Source: Bacteroidaceae bacterium (GTDB lineage Bacteria > Bacteroidota > Bacteroidia > Bacteroidales > Bacteroidaceae). From it: DNA of 64,000 nucleotides. Both the position numbers and the translations under genes were made by a program. The stretch covers positions 124,001 to 188,000 of the forward strand of contig JAFTNZ010000018.1 of assembly GCA_017451645.1 (NCBI GenBank), read 5' to 3'. Below the pieces are notes generated by a model, which saw only the letters and a program-made list of their open reading frames with translations, did no database searches and was not told the DNA's origin. Positions 8,831 through 16,457 of this stretch are shown here, piece after piece. How positions within the stretch are numbered: the stretch's first letter is position 1; the number at the start of each line of letters is the position of its first letter.

Positions 8831-9493
8831 TTATGCATTCAGATACCTGTGGTAAATTTCTTTAGCCGATACCCTCAATGTATCCAGACACTTATGTTTC
8901 TTTGTTTTTAGAGCATTCTTTGATTCAATGGATGGGATTTCAAGCAAAATCACATCCAAATCCTTTTCTTCATAATAAAATTTGGTCAGAATTTCACTGC
9001 AACGTGGAGACATCTGTGAAATCAGGTCTGCAACAATTTCCAACATGACATTATCACTGTAGTCATACAATATGTCGAGGTAATCCTGCACATCAAATCC
9101 CTTTTCTCCGGTCTTCTTCCCCATCTCTGTTTCCGGATCGGAATAGACAGGATGTTGCCTCGCCCACTCCAGATACTTGATTCGGGCTATCCCCATGAAG
9201 TATGTACGGATGCTTCCATCCAACGGCTTCCGGTCTTTTCCCATCACCCGCCCTTGCTCCACATAAATTTTACGACTCTCAATATTTTCCCACAACTTTA
9301 CGAACGAGTTCTGAAAAATCTCAGCAGCCGTATTCTCGTCAGCAAAAAACACCCCCCTGTAGTTGCCCCAAAAGTAATTAGCACAGTACGCGTACAGTTC
9401 ATATTGCGTCCGCCTGTGTCTATCGTACATACCAGCAACGAGGCGAGCCTCCTTTTCTTGCATAGACGTACGCATTTGTATTGTTTTCACCAT
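8831..9493 (-). CDS. ECF-type RNA polymerase sigma factor
   Basis: Protein of 220 aa with the sigma-70 region 2 pattern (YELYAYCANYFWGNYRGVFFADENTAAEIFQNSFVKLWENI, the DAEDIFQEVFLKLWEN equivalent) and a region 4 helix-turn-helix (ISQMSPRCSEILTKFYYEEKDLDVILLEI, then SKNALKTKKHKCLDTLR). The insert between the two is longer than usual, with a basic loop (GRVMGKDRKPLDGSIRTYFMGIARIKYLEWAR). The first Met overlaps the end of the caspase-like gene by 7 bases; later Mets at residues 7 and 11 are alternatives. It probably directs RNA polymerase to genes for the neighbouring envelope proteins, held by the downstream anti-sigma-like protein; that part is inference. Confidence 0.8.
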   Translation of the reverse strand: MVKTIQMRTSMQEKEARLVAGMYDRHRRTQYELYAYCANYFWGNYRGVFFADENTAAEIFQNSFVKLWENIESRKIYVEQGRVMGKDRKPLDGSIRTYFMGIARIKYLEWARQHPVYSDPETEMGKKTGEKGFDVQDYLDILYDYSDNVMLEIVADLISQMSPRCSEILTKFYYEEKDLDVILLEIPSIESKNALKTKKHKCLDTLRVSAKEIYHRYLNA

Positions 9494-10380
9494 TGCCGTA
9501 ATATGTCGGTTATTCTAAATCTGTCCGTTTCCCCAGTCATCAGAGGGGTTTGTGGCCTACTGCCCGTATTTGAATTGACAAACTTCCGGATGTGTCGGAA
9601 AAATTCCTGATTGTCCCCATCCGGCCACTTCTGTATCATCTGATACAAGGCATAGGTCAATTTTCCCACAGCAGGATTCTTCATTTCCAAGTTCTGCTGG
9701 CTGCTTTTACAAGCACTGACCGTAATCCACCGTTCTGCCAAAGGACGTGCATCAGGATTGACTACTCTGCCCCTTCTATCATCTACAGTCCTCTCGAAAT
9801 ATGCACTGATAGCCTCAAACACATCTGCCACCCCACGCACCACTTCTTCCTCATCACCTCGCGTAGCTCCCCCACTGTGGCAAGCATCGACAACCACCAG
9901 AATCTTACCACTATCCCCAACCTTGTCACGAATGGCATTGAGCCATACATTCACCTCATCATCCGACAAATGTTTCTCTCCGAAGTCCTTTTTGCAAGGT
10001 TTCCGATAAGCATCGTATGGAATCCAGCACTCATCAAGTCCGTCAGTCTCATCATTATGCAGATCCTTCATCTGTTGCCCGTGACCCGAGAAATGGACAT
10101 ACACCACATCCCCCACCTGACACGAAGTTTCCAAGTGTTTGAAAGCCTCTATAATCCCCCTCTTGGTGGCTTGCTCATTCACCAATGTGATGATTACTCC
10201 AAAGCCTGCGTTTTCAAGCATTTCCTCCACGTACAGCACATCCTTGTCACCGTTTATCTTGCTCCATGCCTTATCTTCCTGCAACCCGATACCGATGACA
10301 AGTGCCCGCTTGGTCTGTGACTGAATGCCTGCTGCTAAAAAAATCCACAAAAGGACTGACATTGTCAAAAATCTGCTCAT
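9487..10380 (-). CDS. Secreted caspase-like (C14) protease
   Basis: Protein of about 297 aa from the start MSRFLTMSVLL, which gives a signal peptide ending near AAGIQSQ. The caspase fold starts at KRALVIGIG. The catalytic dyad is His100 (YVHFSGHGQQM) and Cys167 (VVVDACHSGGA). DETDGLDECWIPYDA and DDEVNVWLNAI are standard metacaspase-type segments between them. The open frame begins 16 codons earlier, but that part crosses the promoter at 10385-10416. It is the first gene of the caspase-sigma-anti-sigma-CHAT operon. Prokaryotic metacaspases usually cut after Arg or Lys and may need calcium; specificity cannot be read here. Export of a caspase with its own sigma factor is uncommon. Confidence 0.85.
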   Translation of the reverse strand: MSRFLTMSVLLWIFLAAGIQSQTKRALVIGIGLQEDKAWSKINGDKDVLYVEEMLENAGFGVIITLVNEQATKRGIIEAFKHLETSCQVGDVVYVHFSGHGQQMKDLHNDETDGLDECWIPYDAYRKPCKKDFGEKHLSDDEVNVWLNAIRDKVGDSGKILVVVDACHSGGATRGDEEEVVRGVADVFEAISAYFERTVDDRRGRVVNPDARPLAERWITVSACKSSQQNLEMKNPAVGKLTYALYQMIQKWPDGDNQEFFRHIRKFVNSNTGSRPQTPLMTGETDRFRITDILRQW

Positions 10381-10384
10381 TTCG

Positions 10385-10416
10385 CAAAAGTAGCAATAAT
10401 AAGTGTAGGAATCAAA
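10385..10416 (-). promoter_or_regulatory. Promoter of the caspase-sigma-CHAT operon
   Basis: Minus-strand TTTG (10413-10416), 20-base spacer, TACTTTTG (10385-10392): a full match to the Bacteroides consensus. The -7 box ends only four bases before the ATG at 10380, so the mRNA would be leaderless or nearly so unless translation begins at the next Met (10362). Confidence 0.75.
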
Positions 10417-10418
10417 CA

Positions 10419-10450
10419 TTTCAGGCACGAATAATCATCCGTGCCTGAAA
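10419..10450. terminator. Hairpin between anti-sigma-like ORF and caspase promoter
   Basis: An 11-bp perfect stem (TTTCAGGCACG and CGTGCCTGAAA) with a 10-base loop. On the plus strand it is followed by an A run and on the minus strand by AAATGTTTG, so its U-tract is weak. It lies directly upstream of the -33 element and probably shields the caspase operon from read-through. Confidence 0.55.
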
Positions 10451-10476
10451 AAATCTTTTGTTTTCCTAACAATCTT

Positions 10477-10638
10477 GGTTCTTCTGCAATTTAGTTGAAA
10501 GTTGAGCTCCCATTTTTGGGCAGTATAACTCCATCAGCCATTTAATATATACTCCGTTAGCAAAGTAATATATACTCCGTTGGCAAAGTAAGTGCTCTTT
10601 CTTTTTTCATCTAATTTCATCTAAATTGCAGAAGAACC
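10477..10638. mobile_element. 162-bp MITE with 8-bp target-site duplication
   Basis: Terminal inverted repeats of 18 perfect bases (GGTTCTTCTGCAATTTAG), or 24 with one mismatch, at 10477-10500 and 10615-10638. The element is flanked by an exact 8-bp direct repeat ACAATCTT at 10469-10476 and 10639-10646. No transposase is encoded. It contains a 23-base tandem repeat. An 8-bp duplication and ends starting GGTTCTT resemble ISL3-family insertion sequences; this family call is inference. Confidence 0.85.
10543..10588. repeat. 23-bp tandem direct repeat inside the MITE
   Basis: Two adjacent copies, 10543-10565 and 10566-10588, differ by one base (CCGTTAGC versus CCGTTGGC). A third degenerate relative (TATAACTCCATCAGCC) lies just upstream near 10523-10539. 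Confidence 0.85.
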
Positions 10639-10797
10639 ACAATCTTTGTCCGACGCCACCATTTTTTGTAGTGTCCACAAATCATCCACACAAGCCACTG
10701 CATCCATTATCACCCTGTTTTCCTCGTCCGATGTCCTTCCATCAATATACTTGGCTATCAGTTCATCTGGAACGTCCATAAACCTGTTGCTAATCAT
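10621..10797 (-). CDS. Short anti-sigma-like protein ending in the MITE
   Basis: A 58-aa frame from ATG 10797 to TAG 10621. It begins MISNRFMDVPDELIAKYIDG, continues RTSDEENRVIMDAVA and resembles the cytoplasmic start of Bacteroidales anti-sigma proteins (compare the 172-aa protein at 8300-8818). It stops before any membrane helix. The last five codons (GSSAI) and the stop lie inside the right terminal repeat of the MITE. If the MITE is removed with one target copy, the frame reads KDC followed directly by TAG, so the ancestral protein was only 53 aa. It lies 71 bases after a sigma-factor gene and may regulate it. It could instead be a degraded remnant of a longer anti-sigma gene. Confidence 0.55.
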   Translation of the reverse strand: MISNRFMDVPDELIAKYIDGRTSDEENRVIMDAVACVDDLWTLQKMVASDKDCGSSAI

Positions 10798-10868
10798 ACT
10801 TTCCTATTTGTAAACTAAACTGTATATTAGAGCAGGCAAGATACCAGAATCTATCATCCCCCTCTCAT

Positions 10869-11441
10869 TCATCTGCCATACAATTCCACGAACTGCTGAA
10901 TGGCCCGGTGTTTGATATTATATACATTAGCCGCATTTGTCCCCCACATTTTGGCCAATTCCTCTGCCGAATACCCTTTCAACAACAACCATTCCAAAGC
11001 CTCAGCATACCTACGGTTGGGCATCCGTTGCAGGACGGCATTCACATCCATGGCCATCTCAACACTTTTGTCAATACTGCGCGCCATTTCACTTTTGTCC
11101 AAAGCATCCTCGGTTGACTCTCTCTCCATCAATCGGTCATAATTACTCATAAAAAAACGCCAAGCAACCGGTGACATCCATGTCCTCAAGTGAGAACCAT
11201 TCTTTCCTTCAAACGTATCCAATTTTCTCCATCCATCAGCCGCCAAAAAGATATAGAGTTCACTTACCAGTTCGTCATACTCCACACTCCCGTTGAAAAG
11301 GTCAAATTGCACGTGCTTCATCACCCTTGCAATCTCTTCATAAAAAAACGTCCGGGTCAGTTGACTGTTCCCACTTTTTAACCCCTGAATAAAAACTCTA
11401 TCTTCAATTTCCCTCTTGTTACAAACTGCACTTGTCTTCAT
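10869..11441 (-). CDS. Sigma-70 family (ECF-like) factor
   Basis: Protein of 190 aa. Region 2 is recognisable but divergent (EYDELVSELYIFLAADGWRKLDTFEGKNGSHLRTWMSPVAWRFF). Region 4 ends in a clear helix-turn-helix (RRYAEALEWLLLKGYSAEELAKMWGTNAANVYNIKHRAIQQFVELYG). The spacer is Ser/Glu/Asp-rich. It is followed by the short anti-sigma-like ORF and preceded by a strong hairpin. It is a second sigma factor within 1.5 kb of the first, and the two are not close copies. The target promoters are not identifiable here. A TTTG-N20-TATAATG arrangement upstream could be its promoter, but it lacks the TTTG of a normal -7 box. Confidence 0.75.
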   Translation of the reverse strand: MKTSAVCNKREIEDRVFIQGLKSGNSQLTRTFFYEEIARVMKHVQFDLFNGSVEYDELVSELYIFLAADGWRKLDTFEGKNGSHLRTWMSPVAWRFFMSNYDRLMERESTEDALDKSEMARSIDKSVEMAMDVNAVLQRMPNRRYAEALEWLLLKGYSAEELAKMWGTNAANVYNIKHRAIQQFVELYGR

Positions 11442-11499
11442 ACGGCATAATAGTTAATCGTTCATTATACCATTTATGCCACCAAGAAACAAAAAGTAA

Positions 11500-11552
11500 C
11501 CCCCTACCCGAAAGTTTTTCTGATTTAGAGAAAAAATCTTTCGGGTAGGGGG
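11500..11552 (-). terminator. Strong terminator after the CxxC lipoprotein gene
   Basis: A long inverted repeat, CCCCCTACCCGAAAG pairing with CTTTCGGGTAGGGGG and continuing into an A/T-rich stem. On the minus strand it is followed by TTACTTTTTGTTTC. It closes the unit ending at 11582 and insulates the sigma gene that starts at 11441. Confidence 0.8.
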
Positions 11553-11581
11553 ATTTACAGACTATGACAATTGGGAATCTT

Positions 11582-12217
11582 TTATTTCAGGCCTTTTCCA
11601 TAACACCAAGGACATCGTCCGGTGTTTCCACACGCAGAGCAATACCGCATGTCTCCATACCTGACTCCACCTGTCACTCTACAAACAGGACACACTTGTC
11701 TTCCTCCACACGCTCCGCACAGTTCGCTACTATTATGTCCACTCGACCTTTCTTGTTCCTGCGGAGGAAATGTCGAAATACCATACCCCCTACAAAATGT
11801 ACATTGCCCACCACCGAAGGAATTTATTCCACTCCGATGACAATAGACACATTCATAGAGAGGTTGGTCCGAATTCATCCGATCATCTGCGGCTATACCC
11901 TCTCCTCCACACATTGTACATCTCGATTCGAAAGGATACGAATTTACACGGAACTTTCCTGTACCCATACAAATAATGCAATATTTCCGTGTAGATATAG
12001 GTTCGGACTTTCCATATACATTTGGAAACAACGATTCCGCCTGTGTCTGACTCAGCTTTCCTTCACCAGAACAATAGACACACTCTATTTCGAAATTACC
12101 ATTTTTAAATACTCCCATTCCATGGCATCCTAAACAATCCACTTTCCCATTTCCACATCCACAAAAGAGTACCAGTAGCAAAAGGAGTACTGTTATGTTC
12201 GTTTTTTTACAATCCAT
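11582..12217 (-). CDS. DnaJ-zinc-finger-like CxxC repeat lipoprotein
   Basis: Protein of 211 aa with a lipoprotein signal (hydrophobic LLLLLVLFC, then GCG). The mature part is a series of CxxCxGxG-like pairs: CLGCHGMG, CVYCSGEG, CIICMGTG, CTMCGGEG, CVYCHRSG, CTFCRGYG, CGACGGR, CPVCRVTG, CSACGNTG and CPWCYGKG. Ten CxxC motifs could make up to five zinc sites of the DnaJ central-domain type. In DnaJ these bind unfolded protein; an exported lipid-anchored version would sit in the periplasm or on the surface. There is no J domain. Upstream is the DUF4836 lipoprotein gene. The function is unknown. Confidence 0.75.
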   Translation of the reverse strand: MDCKKTNITVLLLLLVLFCGCGNGKVDCLGCHGMGVFKNGNFEIECVYCSGEGKLSQTQAESLFPNVYGKSEPISTRKYCIICMGTGKFRVNSYPFESRCTMCGGEGIAADDRMNSDQPLYECVYCHRSGINSFGGGQCTFCRGYGISTFPPQEQERSSGHNSSELCGACGGRQVCPVCRVTGGVRYGDMRYCSACGNTGRCPWCYGKGLK

Positions 12218-12295
12218 TTCTTTTTATAAATTATTCACGGTAAAATAAAGTTCTACTACATATCTTCACTGAAAGTTTCCACAAAATAATATGAA

Positions 12296-13930
12296 TTACA
12301 ATAATTCACTGAGTATATCCAACAGAGTGGCAACCGGAGTTTCACTCTTATCTTTCGTCTTCAGACGCAATGTCACCCGATAGTTATTCTCACACACAAG
12401 TTCCAACAGTTCCACCTCTTCCAAGACTTTGCGCACCATATATCCGTCTCCTGATGACAACTCCTCTTTTACTTCATCCATCTGAAGAATGGCAGGAACA
12501 CTCAAACGTGCATACAATTTCTTCCCTACAAAGTCACTCTTATCTACAGGAGACGAAGCTTCTTCAAATAGTTCCGGCTTCTTTTCGCTGGTAATGAAAT
12601 AAGAGACGTTGTCACGATTCCCGAAGGTAGCTCTTCCGACCTCCCTGTACACCCATTCATATTTAGGACGCCATTCTCCCCAATATTCATCATAGTATGT
12701 TTCCCCCGTGCTGGTATATTCACCGTCTTTAATAGGCATATACCATTCATTCTTTCCACTTTTTACCAGATCATCATCCCCAGCATTCTCATTGGCAACC
12801 AGATTGACAATATAATCATTTGACGTAGCACCATACAACGAGACACAAGGTCCTTCGTTGCCTTCCAACATTTCTCCTCCAAAGCCAAATGCAATATCAC
12901 CATTAACCGACTCAATCACATCCAGTATCATATCCCTTTGCTGTTTACTCAGCTTTTCCATCAAATCTTTCAATCTGTTTTCAAAGACATCCAAGTATTT
13001 CTCACCATCAAAGTTTACCGCAGCCACCAACACATCATCTTCATCAAAATACGAAAGGAAACGTCCTTCAATATCTCCAAGCCCAGCAGCCAATTCTTCA
13101 TACATAGCTTTTGTTTCCTCAGAGGTCACATCCATTTCACATACCAGTGTAGCTTCTCCATCCTCAATATTCAATGCCATAATCACATCCACATCTTCCA
13201 ACATCCGCAGAGTCTCTTTAGCCTCTCTGGGCACATTACGCATTTCACGTTTCATCTCTTTGGTATTCAGCAATTCTTCAAAAGCGAGATGCATTTTTAT
13301 GATACCCGGCTCCTTCATCAGTTTCTGATAACCACTTGTCGTGTTGTATCCCTCTTCCTGCAAAAAGAGTTCTGCCATCTCGTCCACAAAATCATCCTCA
13401 TCTTCACCACGTTCCATGTTGCAAAGCATGAAACGATCCTGACTGAACAACAAGAGTCCGTCCCCCTCTATCTGCATATACTTTATATCAGAATCACGAC
13501 TCACACTCCGGATTCGCGCGTCTGAATCCACCTCAGAAGCCACCAGTTCTACCATTTCTTCAAACTTTTCAGCATCACTCAGATTTCCGGTAAAAGCAAA
13601 CGTTTCGTTATCCATATCCACTATTGCACAGAAGAGCGGTTCCGCCAAATCCACTCCTGCATCCATCGGATTTTCAATCAGTTCAAGCACCTTCCGCTCA
13701 ATCTTACGTGGCATCCCTATCTGTTTCACCCCTTTCTCCAACTCTTTCGTCAGGCGTTCATTCCCTTCAATACCCGAAGTCTCTACTGCAGCTTTCACAT
13801 CCAAGCTCCACACCATCATTGCATCATCCGGCAACAGAGCTGCCCCCGAAGGTTTGGATGTGCATGAGCTCAACAATCCGGCAATCCCCATTGCACAGAC
13901 GAGAGCATAAGAAAATAATTTCCTTTTCAT
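12296..13930 (-). CDS. DUF4836-like lipoprotein
   Basis: Protein of 544 aa with a lipoprotein signal (LLSSC at about residues 19-23). The mature start ALLPDDAMMVWSLDVKAAVETSGI matches the opening of DUF4836 proteins, which are frequent in Bacteroides and resemble a duplicated alpha/beta domain used in surface or periplasmic proteins. The middle is acidic and helical. A repeated FGFGGEML/VSLYGATSNDYIVNLVAN section and a Tyr/Trp-rich segment near 410-430 follow. No catalytic motif is evident. It may share an operon with the CxxC lipoprotein, 78 bases downstream. Confidence 0.72.
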   Translation of the reverse strand: MKRKLFSYALVCAMGIAGLLSSCTSKPSGAALLPDDAMMVWSLDVKAAVETSGIEGNERLTKELEKGVKQIGMPRKIERKVLELIENPMDAGVDLAEPLFCAIVDMDNETFAFTGNLSDAEKFEEMVELVASEVDSDARIRSVSRDSDIKYMQIEGDGLLLFSQDRFMLCNMERGEDEDDFVDEMAELFLQEEGYNTTSGYQKLMKEPGIIKMHLAFEELLNTKEMKREMRNVPREAKETLRMLEDVDVIMALNIEDGEATLVCEMDVTSEETKAMYEELAAGLGDIEGRFLSYFDEDDVLVAAVNFDGEKYLDVFENRLKDLMEKLSKQQRDMILDVIESVNGDIAFGFGGEMLEGNEGPCVSLYGATSNDYIVNLVANENAGDDDLVKSGKNEWYMPIKDGEYTSTGETYYDEYWGEWRPKYEWVYREVGRATFGNRDNVSYFITSEKKPELFEEASSPVDKSDFVGKKLYARLSVPAILQMDEVKEELSSGDGYMVRKVLEEVELLELVCENNYRVTLRLKTKDKSETPVATLLDILSELL

Positions 13931-14018
13931 TGTCTTTACTTTTTTTATTCTTGATTCTATTCTTCTGAGTTCTTTTTTCCCATATATCTATCACAAAAAT
14001 GTAGTAACAGCCCGACCA

Positions 14019-14279
14019 TTACTTGTCAATAAGTTCGTTCCAAGCCAAGTTTTTCAGACATTTCTCTTCCTCATACATTCTCTCCTCACTCCAATTTTTC
14101 ATCAATTGGGATATACAAGTTTTGTCATTTTCATCAGACACTTCTGACACTTTTACAAACAGATTCAAAAGCGTCATTTCTTCACGACTTGCAAATCTGA
14201 CGCCCTATTTGGATGCTATGTTCAGTAGCATTCCCAATAATCTTCTGTACCATCGGAAAGAACTGAATTGATTATTCAT
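14019..14279 (-). pseudogene. Small interrupted frame with in-frame TAG
   Basis: Reading the minus strand from ATG 14279 gives MNNQFSSFRWYRRLLGMLL and a few more residues, then TAG after codon 24, then 61 further open codons in the same frame ending LAWNELIDK and TAA at 14019. The second part alone, starting at MTLLNLFVKVSE, would be a 52-aa acidic helical peptide. The arrangement may be a small gene broken by a nonsense change, or two unrelated short frames. A plus-strand frame over the same bases is low-complexity Ser/Phe and less likely. There is no recognisable family. Confidence 0.3.
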
Positions 14280-14383
14280 AGTTAAATAATGATTATGTGA
14301 CTATACATCATTTGTTACATCGGACTTACAGATACCATTGAAGAAGCAAGAACAAAAAAATGCCTATTTTTACATTCCTTTTT

Positions 14384-14995
14384 CTACTCTTTCAAATTTT
14401 CCAAATTTTCAAGAGCCTCGACGGCAGATTTTTCACCTTTTTCAACCGCTTTGCGATACCAATATTTTGCAACTTCCGTATCTTGGTAAGGTACACCTAC
14501 CCCATTTTCCCAAAATGTCCCCAATAACAACATGGCACTTCCGCTACCTAATTCGGCAGCCTTCAGATACAATTCATACGCTTTTTTATAATTCTGCTGA
14601 ACAGATTTCCCTTGCGCATAATAATGCCCCAACAAGGTTGTACCATACACCTCCTTCAGATCTGCCGCTTTTTCTGCCCAATAAAATGCTTTGTCATAAT
14701 CAAGCAATACCCCATCTCCCCTTTCATATAAGACAGCCAATCCCGTACAGGCCAATCCATGTTTTCTTTCAGCCGCAAGACGATAAAACTTTGCTGCCAA
14801 AAGAAAATTTCTTGGCATACCGTTACTTCCATCATGAAACATAGCGCCCAAAGAATAAACCTCTTCGGCTGTCATATTCTTCGTATCAATCACAACGTTT
14901 GTCGAATCTTCACATTCCAAAGACTGAGCAAAGCCTCTATTGTGTGAAAGCAATGAACACAATAAGAGCACTAACATTACATAAGTTCTTTGCAT
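14384..14995 (-). CDS. Secreted Sel1-repeat protein
   Basis: Protein of 203 aa with a signal peptide (MLVLLLCSLLSHNRGFAQS). Four Sel1-like repeats follow: MTAEEVYSLGAMFHDGSNGMPRNFLLAAKFYRLAAE, GLACTGLAVLYERGDGVLLDYDKAFYWAEKAA, GTTLLGHYYAQGKSVQQNYKKAYELYLKAAELG and SAMLLLGTFWENGVGVPYQDTEVAKYWYRKAVEKG. Sel1 repeats are TPR-like adaptor modules for protein binding. Here they act in the periplasm and may serve as scaffold for the nearby caspase and CHAT proteins; this is inference from distance only. Confidence 0.8.
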   Translation of the reverse strand: MQRTYVMLVLLLCSLLSHNRGFAQSLECEDSTNVVIDTKNMTAEEVYSLGAMFHDGSNGMPRNFLLAAKFYRLAAERKHGLACTGLAVLYERGDGVLLDYDKAFYWAEKAADLKEVYGTTLLGHYYAQGKSVQQNYKKAYELYLKAAELGSGSAMLLLGTFWENGVGVPYQDTEVAKYWYRKAVEKGEKSAVEALENLENLKE

Positions 14996-15006
14996 AATCT
15001 AATGAT

Positions 15007-15168
15007 TTATACCCATGCCAACAGCGCACTGATGATAATTAACACCCCAATCACTTTCACTATAGTAGCGATTATCCCACTCAAATTCAGCCACGAAGGC
15101 ACTCTGTCTATCAGCATCCACCCTATCAATATGCGTATTGCTGTACTAATTAATGCATTTACAATCAT
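15007..15168 (-). CDS. Small membrane protein (53 aa)
   Basis: A 53-aa frame from ATG 15168 to TAA 15007. It is two hydrophobic helices (LISTAIRILIGWMLI and IATIVKVIGVLIIISALLAWV) joined by a short polar turn with DRVPSWLNLS. The composition is that of an integral membrane hairpin, with Arg and Lys placed at the interfaces. It stands 11 bases before the Sel1 gene, so the two are probably co-transcribed. No family is recognised. Confidence 0.55.
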   Translation of the reverse strand: MIVNALISTAIRILIGWMLIDRVPSWLNLSGIIATIVKVIGVLIIISALLAWV

Positions 15169-15302
15169 AATATATTAATTTTATTATTTCATCAATTGTA
15201 AGCGCTCACTTTAGGATTTACGATCCTGCCATCAATAAGGATTCAATAAAACAATCTCGGAATTTCCCTCAAGCGATGCAAACAATACATTTTTCTACAA
15301 CT
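15169..15302. other. Intergenic gap at the end of the cytoskeletal-like operon
   Basis: Only a weak 5-bp stem (AGGAT and ATCCT, 15213-15227) is visible. No convincing terminator for the large upstream operon was found, so read-through into the small membrane gene is possible. Confidence 0.3.
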
Positions 15303-16445
15303 TCATCTTAAGAAATCTATTAAAATCAAGAATGATTTTATAATAAAGTACATCCCAAGGAGTCTAATAATTAAAAGAAGCAGTGTATATTTTCTGAAAG
15401 CATCTTGAAATTTAGTAAGCAAGATATAACCTAAACAGAGAAAAAACAACAATGAGAAAATATTTACAGATGAATTATTGTGCCCAATATAGTCTTCCCT
15501 ATTGTCAATCACATTATAGCTACTATCACCGCCATACCTGTTATCATCATTGTCATCACGATTCCAATCATTATTATTTACCGCATCATTATTATCTACA
15601 ATGATACTAGAATATCCTCCATTGTTATCATCATTATTATCCCTAGGAGAAACAGATACATCAAAAACAGGCCGTTGAGACTTAGTTATACTCCTATTCC
15701 TATACATCTTATCTGTGATTTCAAATGTCTTATCCGAAACAGCCTGAAAAAGTACCTGCCATGTTATATCATCATGAGCATTTTGCAATGTAGAAACAAA
15801 ATAATACGACAAGAAAGAGCCTTCTCTACTGTTACACCAACCATATTCTCCAGGAGAAGCCGCAGTAATACAAACCTCACCTTCTGTATCATAAAACAAC
15901 CGTCTAAGAACATCTTGAGAAAAACCGCGGGGCAGGTTTATAAATCCTTCAACATTTTGCTTCACTGGCCTGTCATAATAAGAGTTACAACAATCAGCAA
16001 TAACAATTTGCAGTCTCGCGCCTTTAGACCTGATTACATCAATAACATTTGAAACACTAATCCATTCATCTGCGTAATGACTACCTAAACACATACGAGG
16101 AAATTTGGAAACATCTTTGTGCGAACGTCCTCCATGTCCTGTATATACAAAGAACACAATATCTCCTATGCATGAGAGTTCATCAAGATATTCTTTTACA
16201 TTATTAGGATTACAATCTTGACCTAAGAAACGTTGATATTCAATTTGAATATCATCATTTAAGACGTTTTGTAATTCTGAACTAAGATAATCATAATATG
16301 AAACATCGACTAACATAGACTGACCAATACTTTGATCCGATGTATTGCCGAATAATACCATATGCAACTTAGTCCTAGAGTAGGTTGCATTTATGCTAAA
16401 CAAAAAGAATATATAAATTAAGACTATTTTCTTCATACGAGACAT
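15303..16445 (-). CDS. Membrane-anchored exported caspase-like protein
   Basis: Protein of 380 aa. An N-terminal signal segment (about 5-22) precedes a caspase-fold domain (about 27-250) with His104 in FFVYTGHGGRS and Cys153 in IVIADCCNSYY, which aligns with the DACxS motif of C14 peptidases. Residues of about 255-320 are a low-complexity Asn/Asp/Arg linker (repeats such as DNNDDNNGG). Two hydrophobic helices follow (about 328-345 and 352-376). The predicted topology puts the protease in the periplasm, tethered to the inner membrane. It is the last gene of the operon that starts with the UpxY-like gene, the position where effectors of multi-gene systems often sit. The start may be MKK at 16436. 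Confidence 0.82.
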   Translation of the reverse strand: MSRMKKIVLIYIFFLFSINATYSRTKLHMVLFGNTSDQSIGQSMLVDVSYYDYLSSELQNVLNDDIQIEYQRFLGQDCNPNNVKEYLDELSCIGDIVFFVYTGHGGRSHKDVSKFPRMCLGSHYADEWISVSNVIDVIRSKGARLQIVIADCCNSYYDRPVKQNVEGFINLPRGFSQDVLRRLFYDTEGEVCITAASPGEYGWCNSREGSFLSYYFVSTLQNAHDDITWQVLFQAVSDKTFEITDKMYRNRSITKSQRPVFDVSVSPRDNNDDNNGGYSSIIVDNNDAVNNNDWNRDDNDDNRYGGDSSYNVIDNREDYIGHNNSSVNIFSLLFFLCLGYILLTKFQDAFRKYTLLLLIIRLLGMYFIIKSFLILIDFLR

Positions 16446-16457
16446 AAAGATAAAGTA

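Noticed and set aside
9592..10320. Plus-strand frame of 242 codons opposite the caspase-like gene
   Set aside because: Antisense to the catalytic domain of the caspase-like gene; no start signal or motif.
10543..10588. Tandem 23-bp repeat as a CRISPR fragment
   Set aside because: The copies are directly adjacent without spacers and lie inside the MITE.
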